From contig JAEILZ010000004.1 in NCBI GenBank assembly GCA_018873225.1, forward strand, positions 3,472,001 through 3,536,000: DNA of 64,000 bases. The letters are read 5' to 3'. The position numbers and the translations under genes are program-made. Positions 54,757 through 64,000 of this stretch are shown in pieces. The notes below the pieces were generated by a model. The model saw only the letters and a list, made by a program, of their open reading frames with translations. It had not been told where the DNA came from and searched no databases. This DNA is from [Phialemoniopsis] sp. UDSM-2020. Its lineage: Eukaryota; Ascomycota; Sordariomycetes; Thyridiales; Thyridiaceae. Every line of letters begins with the position of its first letter. The stretch's first letter is position 1.

Positions 54757-56596
54757 ATGGCTGCAGAAAAGAGCCCAGCCGTTGTGGCTGACAACGGCAA
54801 TACTTCTATCAGCCAGTCAGACAATGAAAATGAAACTCCTCTGCGGGAGCGTCCAAACAGAGACTTCTCCAAGAAAGCCATCTTTAGCTGGTTCGACGCG
54901 AACGACGGTCCCCTGGAAAGGCGCTTGATCTTGAAACTCGATTTCTTCATCTTGTCATATGCGTTCATCGGGTTTTGGGTGAGTACAGCCGCAGACTTGC
55001 AATGGGTGGTTACATGGTTAACAAGCCTAGATTTTGTACATCGACAGAGGCGTTCTGGCAAATGCCTACATCAGTGGGATGCGAGAAGGTGAGTAACCCC
55101 GTAGCGTGTAGTATTGACGCCCTAGTTGACATATGTGTCCAGACTTGAAACTCTTCAGTAACGAGTTGGTTCAGCTTACTTCGATTTTCAATGCCGGTTA
55201 TTGCATGTAAGTTTGGACTTATTGCTTCTCGTGAAGGTGTTTGTCTGATGCTGACAGCACTCAAGCTCCATGATCCCAGCGACCATGCTAGTCACGAAGT
55301 GTCGCGCGCAGATCGTTATACCAGTCGCGATGTGTATATGGGGCGTCTTCACGCTGTTGTGCTATCGAGCGCAGAGCTTTTCTGAACTGGCCGCTTACCG
55401 ATTCTTGATCGGCATTCTAGAAGGTGTGTTGTTGTAAAGCAGTTACTACCATACTGTGTCTAATAAGGCTATGATCTAGGCCCGTACTTCTGCTCGGTGC
55501 ATTACGTCTTAGGAAGCTGGTGAGTCCAGTTGATCCACACGCTTTGAGTCACTACATATTGCTGACGGCCCAACTCTAGGTATCGCTCCGACGAACTCGT
55601 CCGCCGCGCCGGTATTTTCTATGTCTCCTCCGGCGTCGGAACCATGACAACAGGCCTACTTGCAGGCCGGATCTACCAGTCTCTCGACGGCGCTCTAGGT
55701 CATGCCGGCTGGCGCTGGATGTACATCATCGCATCGATAATCACCTTTCCCGTGGCTGCATGGGGCGCAATCAGTTTCCCGGGCACGCCGAACCACGGCA
55801 AGCGATGGTTCTTTACGCAGGAAGAATTCGACTTGGCCAAAGAGCGAATGGAACTCGAAGGACGGCTGAGCCCGAAAGGTTTGAAACTGTCCAAGGCATC
55901 GATCAAGCGGTTCCTTGGGCGCTGGCACTTTTGGCTGCTGATTCCCTGGAACATTATGTGGCTCATGGGCTACGAGAGTCAGATCCAGGGTGCGCCGGCT
56001 CTTTGGCTGAAGTCCAACAAACAGTATTCGGTTGTCCAAGTTAATAACTACACGGTAAGTCTTTTATCAGCCCGACTGATGCCGGCCGCAATGCTAACCG
56101 CAACACGCAGGCCATTCCGCCCAGCATCGGAATTATCTTCATTCTCACCTTCGCGTGGACAGTCGACAAGGGCGGCAGAAAAGCCATGCCCGTTGTCATC
56201 GGCCTTGTCTGTCTCGTACACTTCATTGCCAAGTTTGCGTGGCTCTTGTATGACAAGACGAGTTTCGGTTACAAGTGGTTCGCCGTGGCAATTAGCTACA
56301 TCGAGGTCTCACTCTCTCCGATAAACTACAGCGTTGCCAACCTCGCCTGCGCAGGGGACGCGGAGGAGCGCGCTTTTGTCATCAGTGCTATGTTAGCTAT
56401 CAGCACGGCCTTTGGTGTTTGGGTACCGCTCGTAGCTTTCCCGACGGTGCAAGCGCCGCGCTTCTTCCGAGGATATGTCATGGAGGCGGTGATGCAGTGG
56501 GGTTATTTCGGATGGACAGTCTTGGTGTTCTGGTTCTCGGGTCGCGAGGAAAAGAAAAGAAAGCAGCGAGAGGCTCTCAACGAGACGGAAAGCTAG
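54757..56596 (+). CDS. MFS transporter of the DAL5 / anion:cation symporter group
   Basis: Exons 54757-54978, 55031-55088, 55143-55206, 55266-55423, 55480-55519, 55580-56054 and 56111-56596 give 500 residues, usual for allantoate/nicotinate/vitamin-type permeases. Head FSWFDANDGPLERRLILKLD is the family N-terminus; YIDRGVLANAYISGMRED spans exons 2-3; GILEGPYFCSVHYVLGSWYR spans exons 4-6; helix motifs RWMYIIASIITF and NYSVANLACAGDAEERAFVI follow. Exon 4 is taken to begin after the AAG at 55263-55265 because the earlier CAG acceptor (55254-55256) leads to a stop. It lies 600 bp upstream of a flavin monooxygenase on the same strand and may import that enzyme's substrate. Confidence 0.87.
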
Positions 56597-57196
56597 ACCA
56601 GAGAAATGAAGAGTCGGAGACAAGGCGGAGACGTTGTCTCTGCTGGATCCTTGGCACAAACAACCGGACGATGAACGGCTCACTGCTGTGCATCGCCATC
56701 TTCGATAGATTAGAAAAGTACACACCAGAATTGGCATTCGGGTAACATTTCCCTGATAAGCACTTATCCTTGTTGAATTTAGCCTCGCGAAAGCTTTGAC
56801 TGTAGGGTTTCTTGCATCTCTCGGCAACATTCGTATGTGTCTAGCGCGTTGCGCAACAGCCATGGCGTGACTGACAGGCTTGCTTGCGAATTGCATCACC
56901 ACAACTCCGACGTGATAAGATGCGCGATATCGGCAGCCTAGGGTGCTTGATTAAGCGACAATCCCATTGTTGATGGTAAGCCTGTATTGCACCATCATCT
57001 TATTATCGATAACCCCGCTTGAGAATTATGGCGTAAGCATACATCGCCGAGCAGACAGGATTTCGGTTAGAGCAGTATTAATCCCACAAGTTACGAGAAC
57101 CCTTGTTTAAAGTAAGCAAAACAAGCTGCATCGCAGAACTTTGAATTTCAGTACGTGAGATCATCTCCAGCAACACACAGGAAGACAAGGTTGAAG
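56597..57196. other. intergenic, promoter of the flavin monooxygenase
   Basis: 600 bp with no frame of note. Confidence 0.4.
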
Positions 57197-58987
57197 ATGT
57201 CATCGGCAGACTCTCCCCTTGCGCACCCTACAGACCTCAAGATCCTGCAAGGGAAGGTTGAAGGCAGTAGGAAATATGGCTACACGGCGGATGGCAAGAA
57301 GAAGCGGATTCTTTTGAACGCGTTTGACATGAATGGCGTTGGTCACATCAGGTGAGCAGTCAAAGCCCTGGCGGACTGAGTTCTAGCTGACCATTGCTAT
57401 CAGTGTTGGTCAATGGCAAAATCCAGAAGATAAGAGTGCCCAAAAGAATCGCCTCCCATATTGGATCGAGTTAGCCAAGCTGCTCGACAAGGGGAAGTTT
57501 AACGCCTTGTTTCTAGGTAAGTGAGACCTACTTCACCGGCATGCAACATGGCTAACTTATCCTAGCGGACAACTTTGGCTCACATGATGTCTTCAAGGGC
57601 AGTCATGCCCCAGCCATCAAAGCTGCAACGCAATGGCCCTTGTATGACCCATTCACAGTAAGTTCAGGTTACCGCTTCCAGATAGGTTCAAGCACAGGAG
57701 CTAAGTGAAAGTCAGATCATCTCGGCCATGGCTGCGGTGACGGAGAACCTGGCCTTCGGTGTGACGGCCTGCACCACGTTCGAGCCGCCCTTCCTGTTGG
57801 CCAAGCGATTTTCATCTCTAGACCATCTGACCAATGGTCGCATTGCATGGGTGAGTTCACGAGAGGTATATCTCAACAATAACTGGGGAACTGACCCCTC
57901 AGTAGAACATCGTCACTTCATGGAGTGATAACGCTGCCAAAGCTCTCGGTCTTGAAGGCTTGCCTGAGCATGATCTCAGATACGAAATGGCAGAAGAGTA
58001 TTTGAGCCTTGTTTACAAGTAAGCAACACGGATTGAACACCCGTCCACGAGGCCACACTGAACAAACCTTGTAGACTTTGGGAGGGATCCTGGGCCGACG
58101 ACGCCGTACTCAAGGACACCACCACACACACCTTTGCCGACCCGGAGAAAGTCCGCCGCGTCTCGCACAAGGGCAAGTTCTTCAAGTCCGTCTCAGCGCA
58201 CCAGGTCGACCCGAGCCCTCAGCGGACCCCACTGCTCTTCCAAGCCGGCATGTCACCCGCGGGCTCCGCCTTCGCCGCCCGCCACGCCGAGTGCGTCTTC
58301 ATAGGCGGACAGAACCCGGCCCTCGTCGCAGGCAAGATCGCTAAGACGCGCGAGCGCGCCGCCGACGAGGGGCGCGACCCGTACGACCTCAAGTTCTTTA
58401 CTCAATTCACGCCGATACTGGGAGCCACCGACGAGGAAGCACAGGAGAAATTTGAGCGGTACAGGCAATACGCTATTCCTGACGGCGGGCTCGCGCTGTT
58501 TGGCGGCATCTCGGGCATCGACGTTAGCGCGTTCCCGCAGGACGAGGAGTTCCCCACGGACCCGGAGCACCCCCTCATGAAGCGCTTCTCGCCAGCCCAG
58601 CGGGAGCGTTTGCTCGCGCGTCCTGTGGGGTACGACAAGTGGACACCACGGATCCTATCTCAGTACCAGTCCTTCGGTGGGAGCGGCAACTTCAAGGTCG
58701 GAAGCGCCAAGACGGTGGCCGATGACATGGAGAAATGGATCACTATCGCTGATGTTGATGGCTTCAATATTGGACATGTCGTTGTTCCCGGGGCATGGGA
58801 GGACGTGATCGAGTATCTCATCCCAGAGCTGGAGAAGCGAGGGTGGCTGGGCAATGGGGACTATCAGGTTCCTGGTGGTACAGCCAGGGAGAATCTATAT
58901 GGCACTCGAGGAGATCCGCGCCTTCGAGCCTCGCATCCTGGGTCAGGATACAAGTTCGCCCACTATGACGTACGCAATTCTGAATAG
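57197..58987 (+). CDS. LLM-class flavin-dependent monooxygenase (NtaA/SnaA/DszA type)
   Basis: FMNH2-dependent two-component monooxygenase of the luciferase-like fold, acting on xenobiotics, sulfur or nitrogen compounds or secondary metabolites. Exons 57197-57351, 57404-57516, 57566-57657, 57716-57850, 57906-58018 and 58075-58987 give 506 residues. Motifs in order: KRILLNAFDMNGVGHISVGQ, YWIELAKLLDKGKFNALFLA, AAVTENLAFGVTACTTFEPP, AKRFSSLDHLTNGRIAWNIV, TSWSDNAAKALG, QAGMSPAGSAFAARHAECVF and FIGGQNP. These are typical of the NtaA/DmoA subfamily. A partner flavin reductase is not in the window. The DAL5-type transporter just upstream suggests a small uptake-and-degradation pair. Confidence 0.92.
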
Positions 58988-60098
58988 AACATAGTATGAG
59001 AATACATACTAAGGCTTAGTGTGTTTCAGTCATGGGATTGCGGCAGTGGTATCAAATTTTGTGATGGCTTCGGAACACGGGGCCTGGTGCTATTAATAGC
59101 GCAGGGACGAAAGTCAAGTCAACGCATGTCGCTCCTACTCATGACGCAGGCGTTCTTTTCCCTTCTATGATGATCTTCAAATTCTTCTTCGGAGTGGTTC
59201 AAGGAAGAAAGTAGTCTCAACTGACGGGGAGTCGCCTTGATCAACAACGCTTTTGCTCTCGTACGGTTGAGCTAGGTGAGGTTGCAAGCCGGTGGCCAAT
59301 CGGCTGAACACGACAATCCTCTTCCCCAGCTGACTTCCTCCGTATGCAAGAAAAGGAAGGAAGCTCCCTGCTTCGTGCGGGGAAGCTGATAGTCTGGGGT
59401 TATGACTCGAGACTAGTGACTTGGGGTGGAGACATTAGCATCGCGAATACGCATTTAAAGCGTATTGAGCGCAACCCCCGTCAACAGAGACGCGAGAGAG
59501 ATTGGACTTTTCAGCTTCAATCTCGAAGAACGGTGTGAGCACAAGCATGATTATCGTCAAGTTCCTAGGGTTCCATAGATGCACACTAACACAATTGGCT
59601 CCGTCCCACAGATTCTGCCTCGTTGTATATGCAGCAATCATTGTCGGTACCAGCCTTGGCTAAATGTAGGAAGCATATTGGAGGTGGGAGTGTGAAAAGA
59701 AAGTATCGGTAATTGATGTTGTTCCTTGAGGAACTATGTTGTCCCGTAGTACATCCATTCGCTTGCCATATCGACCAGCACTGCAAGTAGAATGTGGCTA
59801 TCATTTGAACCTCCATGAACTGACTCGGTGAGACTGACATGACGGGTGGAGTCGCCCGAGTTAAAGCTGGTAATAAGGCGGCTTCCCGATACATGTTTTG
59901 TAGAACGTAGCTTGAAGTACTCCGCAGGGGCTGCATATGATGTAAATGCTAGCTTGATAGACGCCAAGGGGCCGGATTTCTGGGGTCAAAGTCTGGGGCT
60001 TTAAATACACTACGACGATCCTGCTCAACTACAGCTTGCCGTTCAACCTCGTCTCTGCAGCTGAGAAGTTCCGGCGCGATACACTAGACACAGGCACA
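58988..60098. other. 1.1-kb intergenic region, nothing clear
   Basis: Only motif-free frames. It contains the promoter of the second esterase, with a TTTAAATA element near 60000-60008. Confidence 0.4.
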
Positions 60099-61998
60099 AT
60101 GGTTATTCTAGCCGTCGGTCACATTAGTCTTCCCGTCCTTCTAGGACTTGGCTGTCTTGTTCAACAAACCATCGCCTCGCCCACATGCAGTCAAGATGGC
60201 CTCGTTGTCAGGACCTCAAGTGGCGAATTAGAGGGTGTCATCAGCGAAAGCTCCCCAAACACCCGCCAGTTCCTGGGGATACCCTTCGCGCAATCGCCCG
60301 TTGAAGACTTGCGATTCCAGCCGCCAGTAAAATACTCCAGCGATGAAAGAAGAGAGGCTAAAGAACTGAGTGACTCTTGTATCCAACTCAGTAATGACAC
60401 TACATATGACGAATATGTGCGGGCCGGCATGGGAGCCTTTCTAGTCCCAAACACCACAAGAGAGAGCGAAGACGTGTGTCACTTCCCCCTCAACACAATT
60501 AGCATGAATGAAGCTAACCATTTGATGTTCTAGTGCCTATATGTCAATGTATACGCGCCAGCCAAGGCTCGCGCTGAAAGACTACCGGTCATCGTCTGGA
60601 TCTATGGTGGCGGATTCCGCATTGGGAGTGCAAGTGTTCCGTACCAGATCCCAGACAAATGGGTTGAGCGAACCCAAGGGCACATTGTCGTTACGTTTAA
60701 GTAAGATGACGGTCCCTTCCAAGTATCTACGAATGGGGATATTACGATCTGACGGTACATGCAGCTATCGCCTTAGCATCTTTGGATGGCCAAACTCTGC
60801 TAGCGAGTCGCGCAACGTTGGACTCTTGGATCAACGAACCGCGTAAGCTAAAGCTCACCAGACTTGCGCGACAACAAGTGCTTACAAACTGGCGTAGCAT
60901 TGAATGGGTTCGAGATAACATTGCTGCCTTTGGGTACGGGTTATCTTCCCAACATTCGTTGGAGGTCAACGCTGACCCAGATCTAGTGGAGACCCTTCAT
61001 CCATCGCGCTCTGGGGACAATCTGCTGGAGCCTTCTCGGTCCACTACTACAGTCTAGCATATCCCGAGGATCCCATCGCCCGAGCTTTCATCTCCGACTC
61101 TGGTGGTGACGCCGGCCAGCTGACCGACTCGGACCGCAAAAACTTTCCCGCCGTGGCCAAGGAAGTGGGATGTGGTGGACTCAGCGCTGACGAAGAGCTC
61201 GAGTGCATGAAGAAGGTTGACGCTTTGACCATTCAGAGTGCTATCAAGAAGGTTCAGGTCGAATTCGTCCCTCAAGCTGACGATGTGACCGCGTTCCGCG
61301 ACCCGGTCGCGCGCTACAAGGCGGGACAGGTAGCGAAAGTGGTAAGTCGGAAAGTTCGGAAGTTCAATGGTACGCCTGAAGCTGACGAATGAAGCCTTTC
61401 ATGATTGGCGGGAACAAGGACGAAGGAGAGATTCTTTGTTGGAGTGACTCGATATTTCAGTAAGTCCGCTCAACATGACGATACAAACCTCATTTGCTAA
61501 GAAGGACACTCAGACCTCTGATCGATGCCAGAGTCCCCGTGTATCGTTACCTTTACGCAGGAAACTTTTCCAATATTACACCAGTACCGCAGATGGGTGC
61601 CGCACATACTGGTGTGTTTCCCATCCCGTTTCTGATCCTCACCCTAATACCAATGCCATTCGCTGAAACAAAACTCCCTTAGCCGAGTTGCCGTTGATCT
61701 TTGGCACACATGAGCTTCGTGGTATCCCTTCAACCGCCTTCGAGAAGCGTGTTTCAGAGACAATGCAAGGTAAATGAGCAGATTCGTGCCTACGTAAGAT
61801 TCAAAGAAATTGTTGCTGATATCATAACCATCAGACCTATGGCTATCTTTTGTGAGAAACTCGCACCAAGATCCCAGGAGCCGCTGTTACACTTGGCCTC
61901 GCACCGCATCCCGTACTGGACAGGTGGCTGTCTTTGCTCTGAATGAGACGGTAGTCAGCACAAAGAACAAACTGGATGTCATCAATTGTGCTGTTTAA
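60099..61998 (+). CDS. type-B carboxylesterase, short form, nine exons
   Basis: Exons 60099-60473, 60534-60700, 60765-60842, 60898-60933, 60987-61341, 61395-61459, 61505-61611, 61683-61769 and 61835-61998 give 477 residues. Signal segment: [20 protein letters not shown]. Motifs restored by splicing: [57 protein letters not shown], nucleophile [10 protein letters not shown], acid [18 protein letters not shown], His in [15 protein letters not shown], and a C-terminus [15 protein letters not shown]. All three catalytic residues are present. The stretch between the Glu and His motifs is some 60-90 residues shorter than usual, and the intron there (61460-61504) is only 42-45 nt, so an internal deletion is likely. 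Exon 2-5 borders are well supported; whether the enzyme is active is doubtful. Confidence 0.72.
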
Positions 61999-62699
61999 GG
62001 TCGCGCGGCCTACCCCTCACTTCGGTCTCCGTGTTATCGACAACGATGGTATATGAAGTGCTGAGAAGGCAACCGGCCGGAGAATTCAAAATAGCAGGAG
62101 CTTGGCTTGTCAAGTCACCCAATACTTTTGTGATCTGAAACAATGTTGTGTCGACTCAGTGACATATATGCCCGGGAAATTACCCTCAACTGAGGAACGG
62201 GGACCCTGTTGTAAACGTCTGCAGCTACAGCCTGAGCTTCTTGGACTCACATCAAAGTAAAGACTTCGATTTTCAACCAGACCCTGTGAAATGAGTGCAT
62301 GCATCATGTGTCACAAGGATCGTGGGGACAGTGTTCCAGCACTTTCTCACCCTAGGAAGATATCTCAGCCTGACATTGTACCATTGAGATTGCCTGGTGG
62401 TATCCCATCTTGCAAGGTGTAATCTGGTTGGAAAGACGAAATCCACTAGCCATGTACGCAAGTCGTGGCCGGGCATGCCGACCAATCCCTTGCAAACTCG
62501 TGAGCATACCTCATGATCGGGGTGTTCTGGCAACAAGCAATTAATACACACGTGTATAGCGTGGCTTATCATTCTTATCGTCTTGAACATCGCCCATATA
62601 AGCATCCTTTTCAACTTCCATTTTGCAAAAGCAACCATCCGGTGGCAGTTGCTCGTGCTTACCAGTCTGCCAATACTTGCACATACTCACAGTTTGAAC
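61999..62699. other. intergenic, nothing clear
   Basis: 701 bp between the esterase and paralogue 3. A minus-strand frame at 62273-62638 shows no motif. No transporter relic was found here, unlike upstream of paralogue 2. Confidence 0.35.
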
Positions 62700-62996
62700 A
62701 TGCCTCTATCCACCGAAGCCGTCATCGGTCTTGTAGCATTGATTTTAATGTGTATATCAGTTGTTAGAATCGTTTATCGGAAGGTATACCTCCGCCTACC
62801 TTTCTCGCTAACCATCGGCACCCATAGCCGCCATCATGCGTCTGATCAAACTTTACAAATTGATTCTCGCTCTGATTCCATTCCTATAACTTCTCATGAA
62901 GTTTATCTGTCCTCACGATAGGGGAATCTGGAAATGAGACTTTTGGAAGAAGGAGATTGTGAACATTTTAGTGCCAGAATATCTGGATCTGGCTAA
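62700..62996 (+). pseudogene. small single-span membrane protein, paralogue 3 of 3, with in-frame stop
   Basis: The frame starts MPLSTEAVIGLVALILMCIS, matching the membrane segment of paralogues 1 and 2, followed by basic RIVYRKVYLRL. It stops at TAG 62919-62921 after 73 codons. The next 24 codons stay in frame and encode MRLLEEGDCEHFS, the C-terminal family motif (MRLLEEGRLEHVS in paralogue 2), before TAA at 62994-62996. So one nonsense change has removed the conserved tail. A 73-residue protein keeping the membrane segment could still be made; an intron hiding the stop is not evident. Confidence 0.65.
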
Positions 62997-64000
62997 GCCA
63001 ACATACTGAAAACTTGGTATACTGCCAGTAGCACATTCGGAATCTAGCCTTAATTCGAATTTGCGAGCCTTGGGCAGTCCTACGTTAGGGTCGCGTAATA
63101 TTTCGAAGGCATGTAGGAGGAAACTGGACTTTCTTGAGCGTCGCTGCCCAGACTGGAACATGGTGTTCTCGTTGTTTAGAGTGTTACCATGGCAGATTGT
63201 TCTTGGTTGTGTGTTAGCCTAGGTTTGCAGATCTTTGATCTAAAGCCGTCTTCAATCAGTTACCGTAAAAAGAAATGCAAGAAGCATTGCTGTGATCCTT
63301 CCGGATTGAAGTGACGATGATTTGACTGGGCACGCTATGCGATAAACACAAGTTGAGTATTTAAAAGTACCCGCTCTCGCGTCTCAAACCTATTCTAATT
63401 TGTGTCCAGGACTTTCTCCGTTGTGTCTACAATGTAATCACTGCATTGAATAGCAGTGACGGACAGATTGAGACAAAATTCCGGAGTCTAGCAGGGTAAG
63501 TCCCCAAACTAAGCCCACTGGTCAGTGTCAAAACTGGCTCAATTCTAACACTGGCCCAATTCTAACACTGGATCAAATGCAACACTGGTCAAACCCTCGC
63601 ATCGAAGTGGCCAATCCCACCCTGGGCCTGAACCCTTGCTAATGCTAGTGGCGCCGTGGCTTGTAAGCAGACCGGCTTGACTGGATGGTCAGCGCTAGCA
63701 TGGACGTTGGTGAGTGGGGTATTGATGTATCATCTGGTGTTTGGCAAGACCAGGATTGAGTCCGGACCCTGCCAATCAGTGATAGGTCATTTTCAGCCGG
63801 CCTACATGCACCTGCAGGTAGTTTGGAGCTCTTGGGTTGCTTCACTCGGGTACTACGTCGAGCAGGGGTCAATGCAATTGGGCCGCTGGCTGGTCACTGA
63901 TCATAGGTGTCTTGACGGACACTGCTAGGACAACACTCGGGCTGTGTGCCTGGTGCTGGAACTGCAGGTCGGTTGATGGGTGATCCAAGGGCCGCAGACC
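62997..64000. other. end of window, no gene supported
   Basis: 1 kb with short frames only, plus the 17-bp tandem repeat at 63533-63600. The frame at 63656-63928 shows no motif. Confidence 0.4.
63533..63600. repeat. 17-bp tandem repeat, three to four units
   Basis: Units start at 63533, 63550 and 63567, each beginning ACTGG and ending in AAC, with a partial fourth unit from 63584. The first two units differ by one base (ACTGGCTCAATTCTAAC and ACTGGCCCAATTCTAAC); the third has diverged. Minisatellite-like; no function shown. Confidence 0.75.

Noticed and set aside
1..64000. tRNA, rRNA, CRISPR arrays, intact transposons
   Set aside because: No B-box-like tRNA signal with a foldable context, no rRNA sequence, no regular spacer array, and no transposase or reverse-transcriptase frame was seen.

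Overview
The window is nuclear DNA of a filamentous ascomycete (Pezizomycotina, most likely Sordariomycetes). Evidence: genes are split by short GT..AG introns of about 45-190 nt with CTAAC-like branch sites, base composition is GC-rich, there is a very large single-exon highly reducing polyketide synthase, and many protein families are typical of mould genomes. I found no tRNA, rRNA, CRISPR array or intact transposon. Exon borders below were worked out by hand from splice signals, reading phase and family conservation.

Left part (1-6381): the 3' part of a GH31 alpha-glucosidase, an NADP-dependent MDR reductase, and a nine-exon cytochrome P450 on the minus strand. The P450 is divergent from the polyketide synthase across an 834-bp shared promoter.

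Biosynthetic locus (4349-22042): P450 (-), a 3207-residue HR-PKS (+) with order KS-AT-DH-MT-ER-KR-ACP and a C-terminal carnitine/choline acyltransferase (cAT) domain, a capsule-polysaccharide-type glycosyltransferase (-) convergent with it, and an L-amino-acid oxidase (+) broken by one in-frame stop. cAT-type release plus a sugar transferase suggests that a methyl-branched reduced chain is moved to a small polyol-like acceptor and then glycosylated. The product is an inference.

Middle part (22298-42734): a DUF7708 protein (-) head-to-head with a DUF7025-type AAA+ ATPase (+); housekeeping genes for a Utp12-domain ribosome-biogenesis protein (-) and a BET double-bromodomain protein (+); a four-helix small membrane protein; and a membrane-anchored SGNH-like protein. 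Long gene-free stretches of 2-2.6 kb here look like leaders and promoters.

Right part (43588-64000): accessory catabolic or secretory genes. These are a 712-residue type-B carboxylesterase with an unusual N-terminal half, a type I membrane glycoprotein, a sugar/quinate-type MFS transporter, a DAL5-type MFS transporter beside an LLM-class flavin monooxygenase, and a second, shortened carboxylesterase. Dispersed among them are three copies (50869, 52894, 62700) of a small single-membrane-span protein family. The first two copies lie in a decayed segmental duplication that also copied the last exon of the sugar transporter; the third is cut by an in-frame stop. This small family and the PKS-cAT/glycosyltransferase locus are the two most interesting items.
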